Under the pieces are notes generated by a model. It had not been told where the DNA came from and did no database searches. It saw nothing but the letters and a program-made list of their open reading frames with translations. From Solirubrobacter deserti (lineage in GTDB: Bacteria > Actinomycetota > Thermoleophilia > Solirubrobacterales > Solirubrobacteraceae): DNA of 64,000 nucleotides. The position numbers were made by a program, and so were the translations under genes. Location: positions 744,001 to 808,000 of the forward strand of contig NZ_QPKJ02000002.1 in the NCBI RefSeq assembly GCF_003344625.1, written 5' to 3'. This document shows, piece by piece, positions 1 to 6,948 of the stretch (position 1 is the stretch's first letter; each line of letters begins with the position of its first letter).

Positions 1-233
1 AACTCGCGCGTGACGTCGACGTGCGCCGGACGCTCACCGACGAGCCTGTGCAGCCCGATGTCCGCGATCGCCTGCGCCAGCACGCTCGCCGTGGCCTCGT
101 GCGGGTGGGCCTCCGGCGGGGTCAGCAGCTCGAAGCCGACGATCCGCTCGACATTGTCGAGGATCGGCTGGCGGGAGACGACCACCGCGGCGGCGCCCTC
201 CGCTTCCCTGGCAAAACGAGTGCTGTGGGACAT
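1..233 (-). CDS. EAL/HDOD (YuxH-type) signalling protein, 5' part only
   Basis: The frame runs from an ATG at 233 leftwards to the window edge with no stop, so only about the first 77 residues are visible. After a short variable start it reads RQPILDNVERIVGFELL, which matches the opening of YuxH-type proteins, where a degenerate EAL domain precedes an HDOD domain. In such proteins the EAL part usually does not degrade c-di-GMP and the HDOD part acts as a signalling scaffold; this is family knowledge, since neither domain is complete here. A GGTGG-like sequence lies a few bases upstream of the ATG. The family call is fairly secure, but the catalytic state cannot be judged. Confidence 0.7.
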   Translation of the reverse strand, partial: MSHSTRFAREAEGAAAVVVSRQPILDNVERIVGFELLTPPEAHPHEATASVLAQAIADIGLHRLVGERPAHVDVTRE

Positions 234-243
234 GAACCACCTA

Positions 244-270
244 TCGACCGGTCGAGAAGTGGCCAGTGTA
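244..270 (-). promoter_or_regulatory. Promoter and palindromic operator of the EAL/HDOD gene
   Basis: Read on the minus strand, TACACT (265-270) fits a -10 hexamer. Just downstream lies the perfect 12-bp palindrome TCGACCGGTCGA (244-255), before the ATG at 233. The palindrome would sit in the first transcribed bases and could be a repressor site. No good -35 is visible at normal spacing. Confidence 0.4.
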
Positions 271-301
271 GGGTGCGGACCCCATCAAGCGGTCCGCACC
301 C
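271..301 (-). terminator. Hairpin terminator after the ThuA gene
   Basis: A perfect 11-bp inverted repeat, GGGTGCGGACC (271-281) and GGTCCGCACCC (291-301), with a 9-nt loop, begins 11 nt beyond the ThuA stop codon. There is no T-run, as is common in high-GC actinobacteria. It separates the ThuA transcript from the EAL/HDOD promoter. Confidence 0.6.
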
Positions 302-312
302 TTGATCCCCGA

Positions 313-2085
313 CTACGGGTTGCTGGTCGCCAGCGTGAACGTGAGCGTCCGGCTGTAGGTGCCGGTGCGCAGCGGGTCGGTCCGCTTGATCAGCTGGTTG
401 AAGGTCACGCCGACCTTCTCGTTGGAGACCGGGGCGCTCCACGCGGTCTTCGACAGCGCGACGCGCAGCGGCTCGGCGAGCGTGAACGCGCCGTTGGTCA
501 TGTGGCCAGGATCGGACACCGTGAGGCTCGCGTCACCCGCCGTGGAGACCACCGACAGCTGCGACGTCGCCGTGTAGTCCTGCTCGACGCCGGGGACGAA
601 CGGCTCGAACGCCGCCGGCGGGCCCTCGATCGCGAGCGACAGGGTCGCGGGGACCGAGCCGCCGACGGTCTCCTCGTCCTGCACCTGCACGATGCCGCAG
701 GCGTCGTCCGGGACGACGCCCGCCGCGACCTTCAGGCCGCCCAGGACGTGCCCGAGGAAGACCGGGTCCAGATAGGAGGCCTCGGTGTGGCCCATGCCCG
801 TGTACCAGGAACGGCCGCCGTCGAAGCGCCGGCACCAGGAGATCGGATGGTCGTCGTCGAGCGTGTTGCCGTCGGCCTCGTTGTAGGTCGTCTCGTCCAT
901 CGTCAGCAGCACGTGGACGCCGCTGGTGCGGGCGCTGTAGTCGATGCCGCCGCCGTTGACGACCGGGTTGATCGGGCTCTGGTAGTTGTACCACTCGTCA
1001 ACACGTGTCCACCGCGCAGGGATTCCCGCGTTGGTGACGTGGTCGGCGTCCTCGTTGACGACGGTCGCGGTCGGCGTGCCGGTCGGATGGTTGCGGAAGT
1101 ACGCGCCCACGAGCTGCCCGTACCACGGCCACGCGTACTCGGTGTCGGCTGCGGCGTGGATGCCGACGTAGCCGTTGCCGGCGCGGATGAAGCGCTCGAA
1201 CGCCTCCTGCTGGGCGACCGCGGGCAGCGTGTCACCGGTCGTGGAGAGGAACACGACCGCGTCGTAGCGGGCCAGGAACGCGTCCGTGAACAGCGTCGGC
1301 TCCTCGATCGCGTCGACGTTGAAGTCGTTCTCGGTGCCGAGCTTCTTGATCGCCGCGATGCCCTCGTCGATCGAGGAGTGGCGGAAGCCCGCGGTGCGCG
1401 AGTACACCAGCACGTTGAACTTCTTGGACGGATCGACCTCGGGAGCGAGCACGGTGACCGGCACGACGCGGTTGGTCACGCCGCCGAACGGGTCGGTGAC
1501 GCGCAGCGTGGGGGCGTGGGTCCCGGGCTGCGCGAAGGTGAACGAGCCTTCACGGCCCGCGGTCTCGAACGTGCCGTCGCCGTCGAGGTCCCACGCGTAC
1601 GAGACGGTGTGGCCGTCCTGATCGTTGGCCGTGGCGGTGAAGCTGGTCGTCAGCGGCGCGATGCCGGCCGACGGCGTGGCGGTCGCGACCGAGATGCTGG
1701 GGTTGCGGTTGGCCTGGACCACGACCGGCAGCTCCGCCGTGGCGGTGCTCGTACCGTCGGACACCGTGACCTTCACCGTGCGCGTCGCGGCGGCGAGGAA
1801 GGTGTGCGTCGGGTTCTGCGCGGTCGACGTGTTGCCGTCACCGAAGTCCCACGCGTAGGTGAGCGTGTCCCCATCGGCGTCGGCGCCGGTCGCGGTGAAC
1901 GCGATCGGCACACCGACGCGCACGTTGCCGGCCGGCGTTCGCCCGGCCGTGACCGTGGGCGGCGCCAGGGCGGCGGCCGCCTGCTCCTCCGAGGTCCCTG
2001 TGGCGTGTGCCACGCCGCTCCATCCGGAAGCGACCAGCATCGACGCCGACATCGCGGCGACCGCTGCTCTCATGCACCGACCCAT
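313..2085 (-). CDS. Secreted PKD-PKD-ThuA domain protein
   Basis: 590 residues. A signal peptide ending near VAHA (residues 1-28) is followed by two PKD beta-sandwich domains (about 43-125 and 130-215; the first has the hallmark WDFGDG). A ThuA-like domain follows (about 225-450, beginning FNVLVYSRTAGFRH), then a C-terminal beta-rich domain. ThuA domains adopt a class I glutamine amidotransferase-like fold and are linked to trehalose or sugar use; the enzyme reaction is not established. The protein should act outside the cell. Start chosen at ATG 2085 because AAGGAG lies 8 nt upstream; an in-frame start 30 nt earlier lacks this. Its upstream region shares GCCTCGTGCAA with the ABC transporter promoter, hinting at shared control. 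Confidence 0.8.
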   Translation of the reverse strand: MGRCMRAAVAAMSASMLVASGWSGVAHATGTSEEQAAAALAPPTVTAGRTPAGNVRVGVPIAFTATGADADGDTLTYAWDFGDGNTSTAQNPTHTFLAAATRTVKVTVSDGTSTATAELPVVVQANRNPSISVATATPSAGIAPLTTSFTATANDQDGHTVSYAWDLDGDGTFETAGREGSFTFAQPGTHAPTLRVTDPFGGVTNRVVPVTVLAPEVDPSKKFNVLVYSRTAGFRHSSIDEGIAAIKKLGTENDFNVDAIEEPTLFTDAFLARYDAVVFLSTTGDTLPAVAQQEAFERFIRAGNGYVGIHAAADTEYAWPWYGQLVGAYFRNHPTGTPTATVVNEDADHVTNAGIPARWTRVDEWYNYQSPINPVVNGGGIDYSARTSGVHVLLTMDETTYNEADGNTLDDDHPISWCRRFDGGRSWYTGMGHTEASYLDPVFLGHVLGGLKVAAGVVPDDACGIVQVQDEETVGGSVPATLSLAIEGPPAAFEPFVPGVEQDYTATSQLSVVSTAGDASLTVSDPGHMTNGAFTLAEPLRVALSKTAWSAPVSNEKVGVTFNQLIKRTDPLRTGTYSRTLTFTLATSNP

Positions 2086-2170
2086 ATAGCTTGCTCCTTG
2101 CCATTGACTGGACACGCCTCGTGCAAAGGTCGGCCGGCCGCGACAGGTCTACGTGCGAGATGATACCTGC

Positions 2171-2187
2171 TGTCGGACTGTCAGACA
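2171..2187. promoter_or_regulatory. GntR-type operator candidate
   Basis: TGTCGGACTGTCAGACA is a 17-bp inverted repeat with one mismatch, centred on a T, lying 39 nt upstream of the GntR start and between the divergent ThuA and GntR genes. FCD-type GntR proteins bind short palindromes of this size, so autoregulation is a reasonable inference. Confidence 0.45.
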
Positions 2188-2211
2188 AGCAGAACCGCCG
2201 GGTTCAATGGG

Positions 2212-2217
2212 TACTCT
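2212..2217 (+). promoter_or_regulatory. -10 hexamer of the GntR gene (leaderless mRNA likely)
   Basis: TACTCT ends 9 nt before the GTG start at 2227, so transcription should begin at or within a few bases of the start codon. No ribosome binding site is present, consistent with leaderless translation. Confidence 0.45.
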
Positions 2218-2226
2218 TGTGCGGCT

Positions 2227-2865
2227 GTGAGCGGACTGGCCGTCACTCCGATCTCTACGACCGAAGCCGTCGTGGCGTCGCTGCGGGAGAAGATCCTCGA
2301 CGGCGTGATCAAGCCGGGCGCCCCGCTGCCGGAGGTGGATCTCACGCGCGAGTTCGGCGTCGCCCGCCCGACCGTGCGCGCCGCCATCCAGACGCTGTGC
2401 CACGAGGGCCTGCTCAAGCGCGAGCGCAACCGCAGTGCGTTCGTGCCGATCATGAGCCGCGAGGAGGTGCTGGACCTCTTCAGCGTCCGGATCCCGATCG
2501 AGACGCTGATCGTGCGCGAGGTGCTCACGCGCGGGGCGTCGCTGGCCGGCGTGCACGCCGCGCTCGGCCCGCTCACCCGCCTGCGCGTGGACTCGCGCTG
2601 GAGCGAGGTGGTGGACGCCGATATGGGCTTCCATCACGCGCTCGCGCACGCCGCCGGCAGCCCGCGGCTGGAGCGCCTGTACGGCTCGCTGAGCGGCGAG
2701 ATCCGGCTCTGCATCGCGCAGCTGCGCCCGTCCTGGGCGTCACCGGCCGCGATGGGTGAGGAGCACCGCGACCTGCTCACGGTGATCGAGCACGGCGACG
2801 TCGCGGAGGCTGAGGCGCGCATGACCGCGCACCTCAGCCGCGCGCTTCACGACCTGACTGATTGA
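2227..2865 (+). CDS. GntR-family regulator, FCD (FadR-like) subfamily
   Basis: 212 residues from a GTG start. An N-terminal winged helix-turn-helix (about 10-75) has the GntR pattern: LREKILDGVIKPGAPL, then EFGVARPTVRAAIQTL. A helical FCD ligand-binding domain follows (about 85-205), with repeated His and Glu residues that bind a metal and often an organic acid. It probably controls nearby catabolic genes or the ThuA gene. Its last 19 nt overlap the end of the convergent alcohol dehydrogenase gene. The effector is unknown. Confidence 0.85.
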   Translation: MSGLAVTPISTTEAVVASLREKILDGVIKPGAPLPEVDLTREFGVARPTVRAAIQTLCHEGLLKRERNRSAFVPIMSREEVLDLFSVRIPIETLIVREVLTRGASLAGVHAALGPLTRLRVDSRWSEVVDADMGFHHALAHAAGSPRLERLYGSLSGEIRLCIAQLRPSWASPAAMGEEHRDLLTVIEHGDVAEAEARMTAHLSRALHDLTD

Positions 2866-4106
2866 GAAGTCAAGGCGGACATCCCCTCCGCCCCACCCCG
2901 ATCATCCGACCTTTCTCGGCTCAAGCGCGCCGGATCGCCGTGCCAGGCGGCGTCGAGGATCGCCTCGAGCGCGTCCTCGTCGAGCGGGCGCGGGTTGTTG
3001 TCGACCAGGCGCTTGAACTTGAACGAGGCCTCGGCCATGCCGCGCAGCTCCTGGCGCTCGATGCCGATGTCCGCAAGCGAGCCCGGGAGGCCGATCCGCT
3101 GCCCGAGCGCGTGCACGTGGTCGACGGCGCTGCCGGGTGAGCGCATCACACGGGCGAGCTCGGCCAGGTCGTCCGGGCGCGCCGGGCGGTTGAACTCCAT
3201 CACGTAGGGGAGCAGCAGGCCCGTGCCGAGGCCGTGGGAGGTGTGCGTGGCGGCGCCGACCGCGAACTGCAGGGCGTGCGCGGTGGAGACGCCCGAGTTG
3301 CCGAACGCGATGCCGGCCAGCAGGCTGCCGTAGAGCATGCCCGTGCGGGCCTCCAGGTCGTCGCCGTCCTGGACGGCGCGCTCGAGGTTGGCGGCGATGT
3401 GGCCGGCGGCGGTCAACGCCAGCGAGTCGCTGATCGCGTTCTTGCCCACCTGCGGGCGGCCGAGCACCAGCTCCGCGTCGGGGTCGTCGGCCTCCGCGGC
3501 CATGTACCCCTCGATCGCGTGCGAGAGCGCGTCGATGCCCGAGTGCGCCGTCACGACGGGCGGGGCGCCGAGCGTCAGCCGCGGGTCGCAGATCGCGTGG
3601 CGCGGGATCAGGTGCGAGCTCGCGACGCCGATCTTCATGTCGCTCGCCGGGTCGGTGATGACCGCCACCGGCGTGGCCTCCGAGCCCGTGCCGGCGGTCG
3701 TCGGCAGCGCGATCAGCGGCAGGACCGGACCCGGCACCGAGTTGACGGCGTAGTAGTCCGACGGCGCGCCGCCGTGCGCGAGCAGCAGCGCGGTGACCTT
3801 GGCCAGGTCGATGACGCTGCCGCCACCGACGGCGACGATCGCGTCCGGCTGGGTCTCGCGCCCGAGCGCGACGGCGGCGTCGACGGCCGCGCTCGGCACG
3901 TCGACCTCGGCGTCCGTGGACACGGCGACGTCGAGGCCGGCGGCGCGCAGCGACACCTCGACGGTCCCGAAGCCGGGCGTCGAGGCGATCACGGGGTCGG
4001 TGATCAGCAGGACACGGCGGCCGTGGGTGGCCGCGACGGGGCCGGCGGCCTCCGCCATCCCGGCCCCGAAGAGGACCTGGGACGGTGCGCGTAGGACAGC
4101 GAACAT
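2847..4106 (-). CDS. Iron-containing alcohol dehydrogenase
   Basis: 419 residues, group III metal-dependent alcohol dehydrogenase, interconverting an alcohol and an aldehyde or ketone with NAD(P). The NAD-binding GGGSVIDLAK motif lies near residue 95, followed by PTTAGTGSEATP. The metal-binding region includes DALSHAIEGYMA and TSHGLGTGLLLP with the expected His residues. It is the last gene of a four-gene leftward operon; its ATG shares one base (TGATG) with the hydrolase stop, so translation is probably coupled. The C-terminal tail of about 25 residues looks unstructured and overlaps the GntR gene end. The substrate is not evident; maleylacetate reductases also belong to this superfamily. 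Confidence 0.85.
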   Translation of the reverse strand: MFAVLRAPSQVLFGAGMAEAAGPVAATHGRRVLLITDPVIASTPGFGTVEVSLRAAGLDVAVSTDAEVDVPSAAVDAAVALGRETQPDAIVAVGGGSVIDLAKVTALLLAHGGAPSDYYAVNSVPGPVLPLIALPTTAGTGSEATPVAVITDPASDMKIGVASSHLIPRHAICDPRLTLGAPPVVTAHSGIDALSHAIEGYMAAEADDPDAELVLGRPQVGKNAISDSLALTAAGHIAANLERAVQDGDDLEARTGMLYGSLLAGIAFGNSGVSTAHALQFAVGAATHTSHGLGTGLLLPYVMEFNRPARPDDLAELARVMRSPGSAVDHVHALGQRIGLPGSLADIGIERQELRGMAEASFKFKRLVDNNPRPLDEDALEAILDAAWHGDPARLSRERSDDRGGAEGMSALTSQSVRS

Positions 4107-4798
4107 CAGTCCTCCAGAAAGGTCAGAACGAGGCGGTTGAACTCGGCGGTGTACTCGAGCGGCGAGGCGTGCCCGCAGCGGCCGAAGATGTGGGCGCGGG
4201 CGTCGGGCAGCAGCTGCACCAGCCGGTGCACGCTGTGCTCGGGCGGGACGATCCGGTCCTCGGCCCCGTGGATCAGCAGAACCGGCGCTTGGATCGACGC
4301 CAGCTCGCCCGGCGTGAGCGACAGCGCGTCCACCCAGCGCTGACGCGGTTGCGGGAACAGCTCCCGGTAGTGCGGCTGCGCGCGCATCGCCGCCAAGCGG
4401 GCATCGACGGCTTCGTCCCCCGGCGGGTCATGGAACAGCAGGTCCAGCAGTGCGCGGGCCTCGGCGTGCGTCGGCCCGGTGCCCCAGAGCGCGTCCAGCC
4501 CGCGGGGCAGCGGCATCGGGTAGCCCATCGACCCGACGGCCACGACCTTCGTGGCGAGCCCACGGGCGGCGAGCATCAACGCGAGCGCGCCGCCCGCGGA
4601 GTTGCCCACGATCGCGCACGGCTCGTCCGGCGCGACGATGTCCTCCCAGTCTTCGATGGGCGCGCGCGGCGCGTCACCGAAGCCCGGCAGGTCCGGCGCG
4701 ATGACCTCGAACCGCTCGCCGAGCGCGTCGACGAGCGGGTCCCAGGCCGCGGCCGTGGTCCCCGGCCCGGAGCCGTGCAACAACAGGACGGGGACCAC
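4106..4798 (-). CDS. Alpha/beta hydrolase, MhpC/DmpD-like
   Basis: 230 residues from a GTG start. It has the alpha/beta hydrolase fold with LLLHGSGPG as oxyanion region (residues 5-13), the nucleophile elbow GNSAGG (Ser67), an acid in HGAEDRIVP and a catalytic His in GRCGHASPLEY. Related enzymes cleave C-C bonds of meta-cleavage products or hydrolyse esters. It sits 12 nt after the DJ-1 gene and overlaps the alcohol dehydrogenase start by one base. The N-terminus is a few residues shorter than usual. The substrate is unknown. Confidence 0.8.
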   Translation of the reverse strand: MVPVLLLHGSGPGTTAAAWDPLVDALGERFEVIAPDLPGFGDAPRAPIEDWEDIVAPDEPCAIVGNSAGGALALMLAARGLATKVVAVGSMGYPMPLPRGLDALWGTGPTHAEARALLDLLFHDPPGDEAVDARLAAMRAQPHYRELFPQPRQRWVDALSLTPGELASIQAPVLLIHGAEDRIVPPEHSVHRLVQLLPDARAHIFGRCGHASPLEYTAEFNRLVLTFLED

Positions 4799-4810
4799 GT
4801 GACGTTCCGG

Positions 4811-5380
4811 CTAGGCGGGGACGGCGGCGCGCTCGAGCACGTTCATGAACGCGCGCGACCACTCCGGCATGTCCGGCCAGCCCCGGCAGGAGACCATGTT
4901 CCCGTCGACGCAGTCCGGGGCGTCGACGATCGTCGCGCCGGCGTTCTCCATGTCGCCGTGCAGCGGCGGGAACGCAGCCGTCTTGCGCCCGCGCAGCAGG
5001 CCGTAGACGGCGGGTACCTGCGGACCGTGGCAGATCGTGCCGACGGGGAGGTCCTTCTCGAAGAAGTACTCCGTGATGCGGCGCACGTCGGCGTCGAGCC
5101 GGATGTACTCGGGCGCGCGCCCACCCGGGATCACGAGCGCGACGTACTCGGACGGGTCGACGTCCGCGAACGCGATGTCCACCGGCAGCTTGCGACCGTT
5201 CTTCTCGGTGTAGGCGTCCGAGTTCGGGTCGAAGTCGTGGATGACGAGCTGGACCTCACGCGTGGTGAGCGCGGCCACGACGGCGTCGTAGCCGGCCTCG
5301 CGCAGCCGGTAGATCGGGTACATCGCGTCGAGCTCCTCGGCGGCGTCGCCGACGAGGACCAGGACTTTCTGCTGTGACAC
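4811..5380 (-). CDS. DJ-1/PfpI family protein
   Basis: 189 residues. The class I glutamine amidotransferase-like fold is clear: VLVLVGDAAEELD near the N-terminus, VIPGGRAPEYIR in the middle, and the nucleophile elbow TICHGPQ with Cys117-His118. Members act as peptidases, glyoxalases or chaperones on glycated proteins. In an aldehyde-handling operon, protection from or conversion of reactive carbonyls is plausible. The GTG at 5380 is chosen because GAGGG lies 7 nt upstream; an ATG at 5413 would overlap the aldehyde dehydrogenase gene. Confidence 0.8.
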   Translation of the reverse strand: MSQQKVLVLVGDAAEELDAMYPIYRLREAGYDAVVAALTTREVQLVIHDFDPNSDAYTEKNGRKLPVDIAFADVDPSEYVALVIPGGRAPEYIRLDADVRRITEYFFEKDLPVGTICHGPQVPAVYGLLRGRKTAAFPPLHGDMENAGATIVDAPDCVDGNMVSCRGWPDMPEWSRAFMNVLERAAVPA

Positions 5381-5399
5381 GGTTCTCCCTCCTGACGTT

Positions 5400-6794
5400 T
5401 CAGTCGAACGCAAAGTACTTCGGCTCGAGGAACTCGAGCAAGCCGTGGTGTCCGCCTTCGCGCCCCAGGCCGCTCTGCTTCGCGCCCCCGAACGGCGCGG
5501 CGGGATCCGAGACCACGCCGCGGTTCAGACCCACCATGCCGGTCTCGATCCGCTCGCCGATCGCCATCGCCCGGCGCAGATCGCGGCTGCAGACGAAGGC
5601 CACGAGCCCGTACTCGGTGTCGTTGGCCATCTGCACGGCCTCGTCCTCGCTCGTGAAGGTCATGATCGGCGCCACCGGGCCGAAGATCTCCTCGCGCAGG
5701 AGCGCGCTGCCGGGCTGGACGGCGTCGAGCACGGTCGGCGGGTAGAAGAACCCGGGGCCGGGCAGCCGCTCGCCGCCGCAGCGCACGCGGGCGCCGCGCT
5801 CCACCGCGTCGGCCACCAACCGCTCGACCTTCGCGCGCGCGTCCGCGTTGATCAGCGGCCCGAGCTGCGCGCCCTCCTCGAAGCCGGGGGCCACGCGGAC
5901 GGCGCTCATCGCGTCCGTGAGCCGCGCCGCGAAGGCCTCGGCGACCGACTCGTGCACGAGAAAGCGGTTCGCGGCCGTGCAGGCCTCGCCGCCGTTGCGC
6001 ATCTTCGCCGCCATCGCCTCCCGCACGGCGACGTCGAGGTCGGCGTCCTCGAGCACGAGGAACGGCGCGTTCCCGCCCAGCTCCATCGAGGTGGAGATCA
6101 CACTGCGGCCGGCCAGGCCGAGGAGGTGCCGGCCGACCGCAGTGGAGCCTGTGAAGCTGAGCTTGCGCACCCGCGGGTCCGCCAGGATCGCTTCACACAG
6201 CGGGCCGGGATCGTCCGTCGTGACGACGTTGACGACGCCCTCGGGGATACCCGCCTCGAGCAGCAGCTCGCCGATCGCGATCGCCGTCAGCGGCGTCTCC
6301 TCGGCGGGCTTGAGGATCACGGTGCAGCCCGCGGCCAGCGCTGGGCCGATCTTGCGCGTGGCCATCGCCGCCGGGAAGTTCCACGGCGTGATGAGCAGCG
6401 ACACGCCGATCGGCGCATGGCCGACGAGCATCCGGTTGGTGCCGGCGGGCGCGAGCCCGTAGTCGCCCGGCACGCGCACGGCCTCCTCGGAGAACCAGCG
6501 CAGGAACTCGGCCGCGTACGCGGCCTCGCCGCGCGCCTCGGCCAGCGGCTTGCCCATCTCGCGCACGATCAGGTGCGCGATGGAATCGAGGCGTTCGGTC
6601 ATCAGGTCGAACGCCCCGCGCAGCAGCTGGGCGCGCTCGCGCGGCGCGCGCGCTGCCCAGTCGGCGGCGGCCGCGGCGGCGGCGTCGACGGCCGCGATCC
6701 CGTCCTCGGCCGTGGCCGAGCCGACGGACTCGATGACCGAGCCGTCCGAGGGATCGAGCACTGGGAATCGACTACGCTCTGGGGCGAAGACCAT
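5400..6794 (-). CDS. NAD(P)-dependent aldehyde dehydrogenase, succinate-semialdehyde type
   Basis: 464 residues, oxidising an aldehyde to its acid. The ALDH landmarks are present: TPWNFPAAM, cofactor-binding LSFTGSTAVGR, the general-base Glu in MELGGNAPF and the catalytic Cys in GGEACTAANR, then EEIFGPVAP. The overall pattern is closest to GabD-like succinate-semialdehyde dehydrogenases, but related enzymes oxidise lactaldehyde and glycolaldehyde. It is the first gene of the leftward operon. The ATG at 6794 lies 6 nt after a good -10, so the message is probably leaderless. An open frame continues far upstream but has no homology and crosses the transporter promoter. Confidence 0.85.
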   Translation of the reverse strand: MVFAPERSRFPVLDPSDGSVIESVGSATAEDGIAAVDAAAAAAADWAARAPRERAQLLRGAFDLMTERLDSIAHLIVREMGKPLAEARGEAAYAAEFLRWFSEEAVRVPGDYGLAPAGTNRMLVGHAPIGVSLLITPWNFPAAMATRKIGPALAAGCTVILKPAEETPLTAIAIGELLLEAGIPEGVVNVVTTDDPGPLCEAILADPRVRKLSFTGSTAVGRHLLGLAGRSVISTSMELGGNAPFLVLEDADLDVAVREAMAAKMRNGGEACTAANRFLVHESVAEAFAARLTDAMSAVRVAPGFEEGAQLGPLINADARAKVERLVADAVERGARVRCGGERLPGPGFFYPPTVLDAVQPGSALLREEIFGPVAPIMTFTSEDEAVQMANDTEYGLVAFVCSRDLRRAMAIGERIETGMVGLNRGVVSDPAAPFGGAKQSGLGREGGHHGLLEFLEPKYFAFD

Positions 6795-6800
6795 GGTCTG

Positions 6801-6829
6801 ACTGTATGACAGCGTGCAAGGCAATGCAA
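6801..6829 (-). promoter_or_regulatory. Promoter of the leftward aldehyde dehydrogenase operon
   Basis: On the minus strand TTGCAT (6824-6829) and TACAGT (6801-6806) are separated by 17 nt, a near-ideal sigma-70 type spacing. The -10 ends 6 nt before the ATG at 6794. One TGCAAG box lies in the spacer and another over the -35. Confidence 0.6.
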
Positions 6830-6894
6830 GAAATTGCCAGAGGTGTTGACAACGAATGCAAGGACCCCGTAGGTTTTTGCAAGCCTCGTGCAAG
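6815..6894 (+). promoter_or_regulatory. Array of five TGCAAG operator boxes
   Basis: TGCAAG occurs on the + strand at 6815, 6825, 6857, 6878 and 6889, all in the same orientation. The steps are 10, 32, 21 and 11 bp, close to 1, 3, 2 and 1 turns of B-DNA, so the boxes face one side of the helix. They overlap both divergent promoters. The DeoR-type regulator at the end of the rightward operon is the natural candidate to bind here. Confidence 0.6.
6846..6875 (+). promoter_or_regulatory. Promoter of the ABC transporter operon
   Basis: TTGACA (6846-6851) and TAGGTT (6870-6875) are 18 nt apart, followed by a leader of about 65 nt and GGAGGAGGAG before the ATG at 6949. One TGCAAG box lies in the spacer and two just downstream of the -10, a layout suited to repression. 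Confidence 0.6.
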
Positions 6895-6948
6895 GTTCGC
6901 AGTGCCGCATGTCGGAGCAGTAGGACCAACCCTCGTGGAGGAGGAGCA

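Noticed and set aside
10..2163. A 717-codon + strand frame opposite the ThuA gene
   Set aside because: Low-complexity Arg/Gly/Val sequence with no motif; the opposite strand encodes a signal peptide, PKD domains and ThuA.
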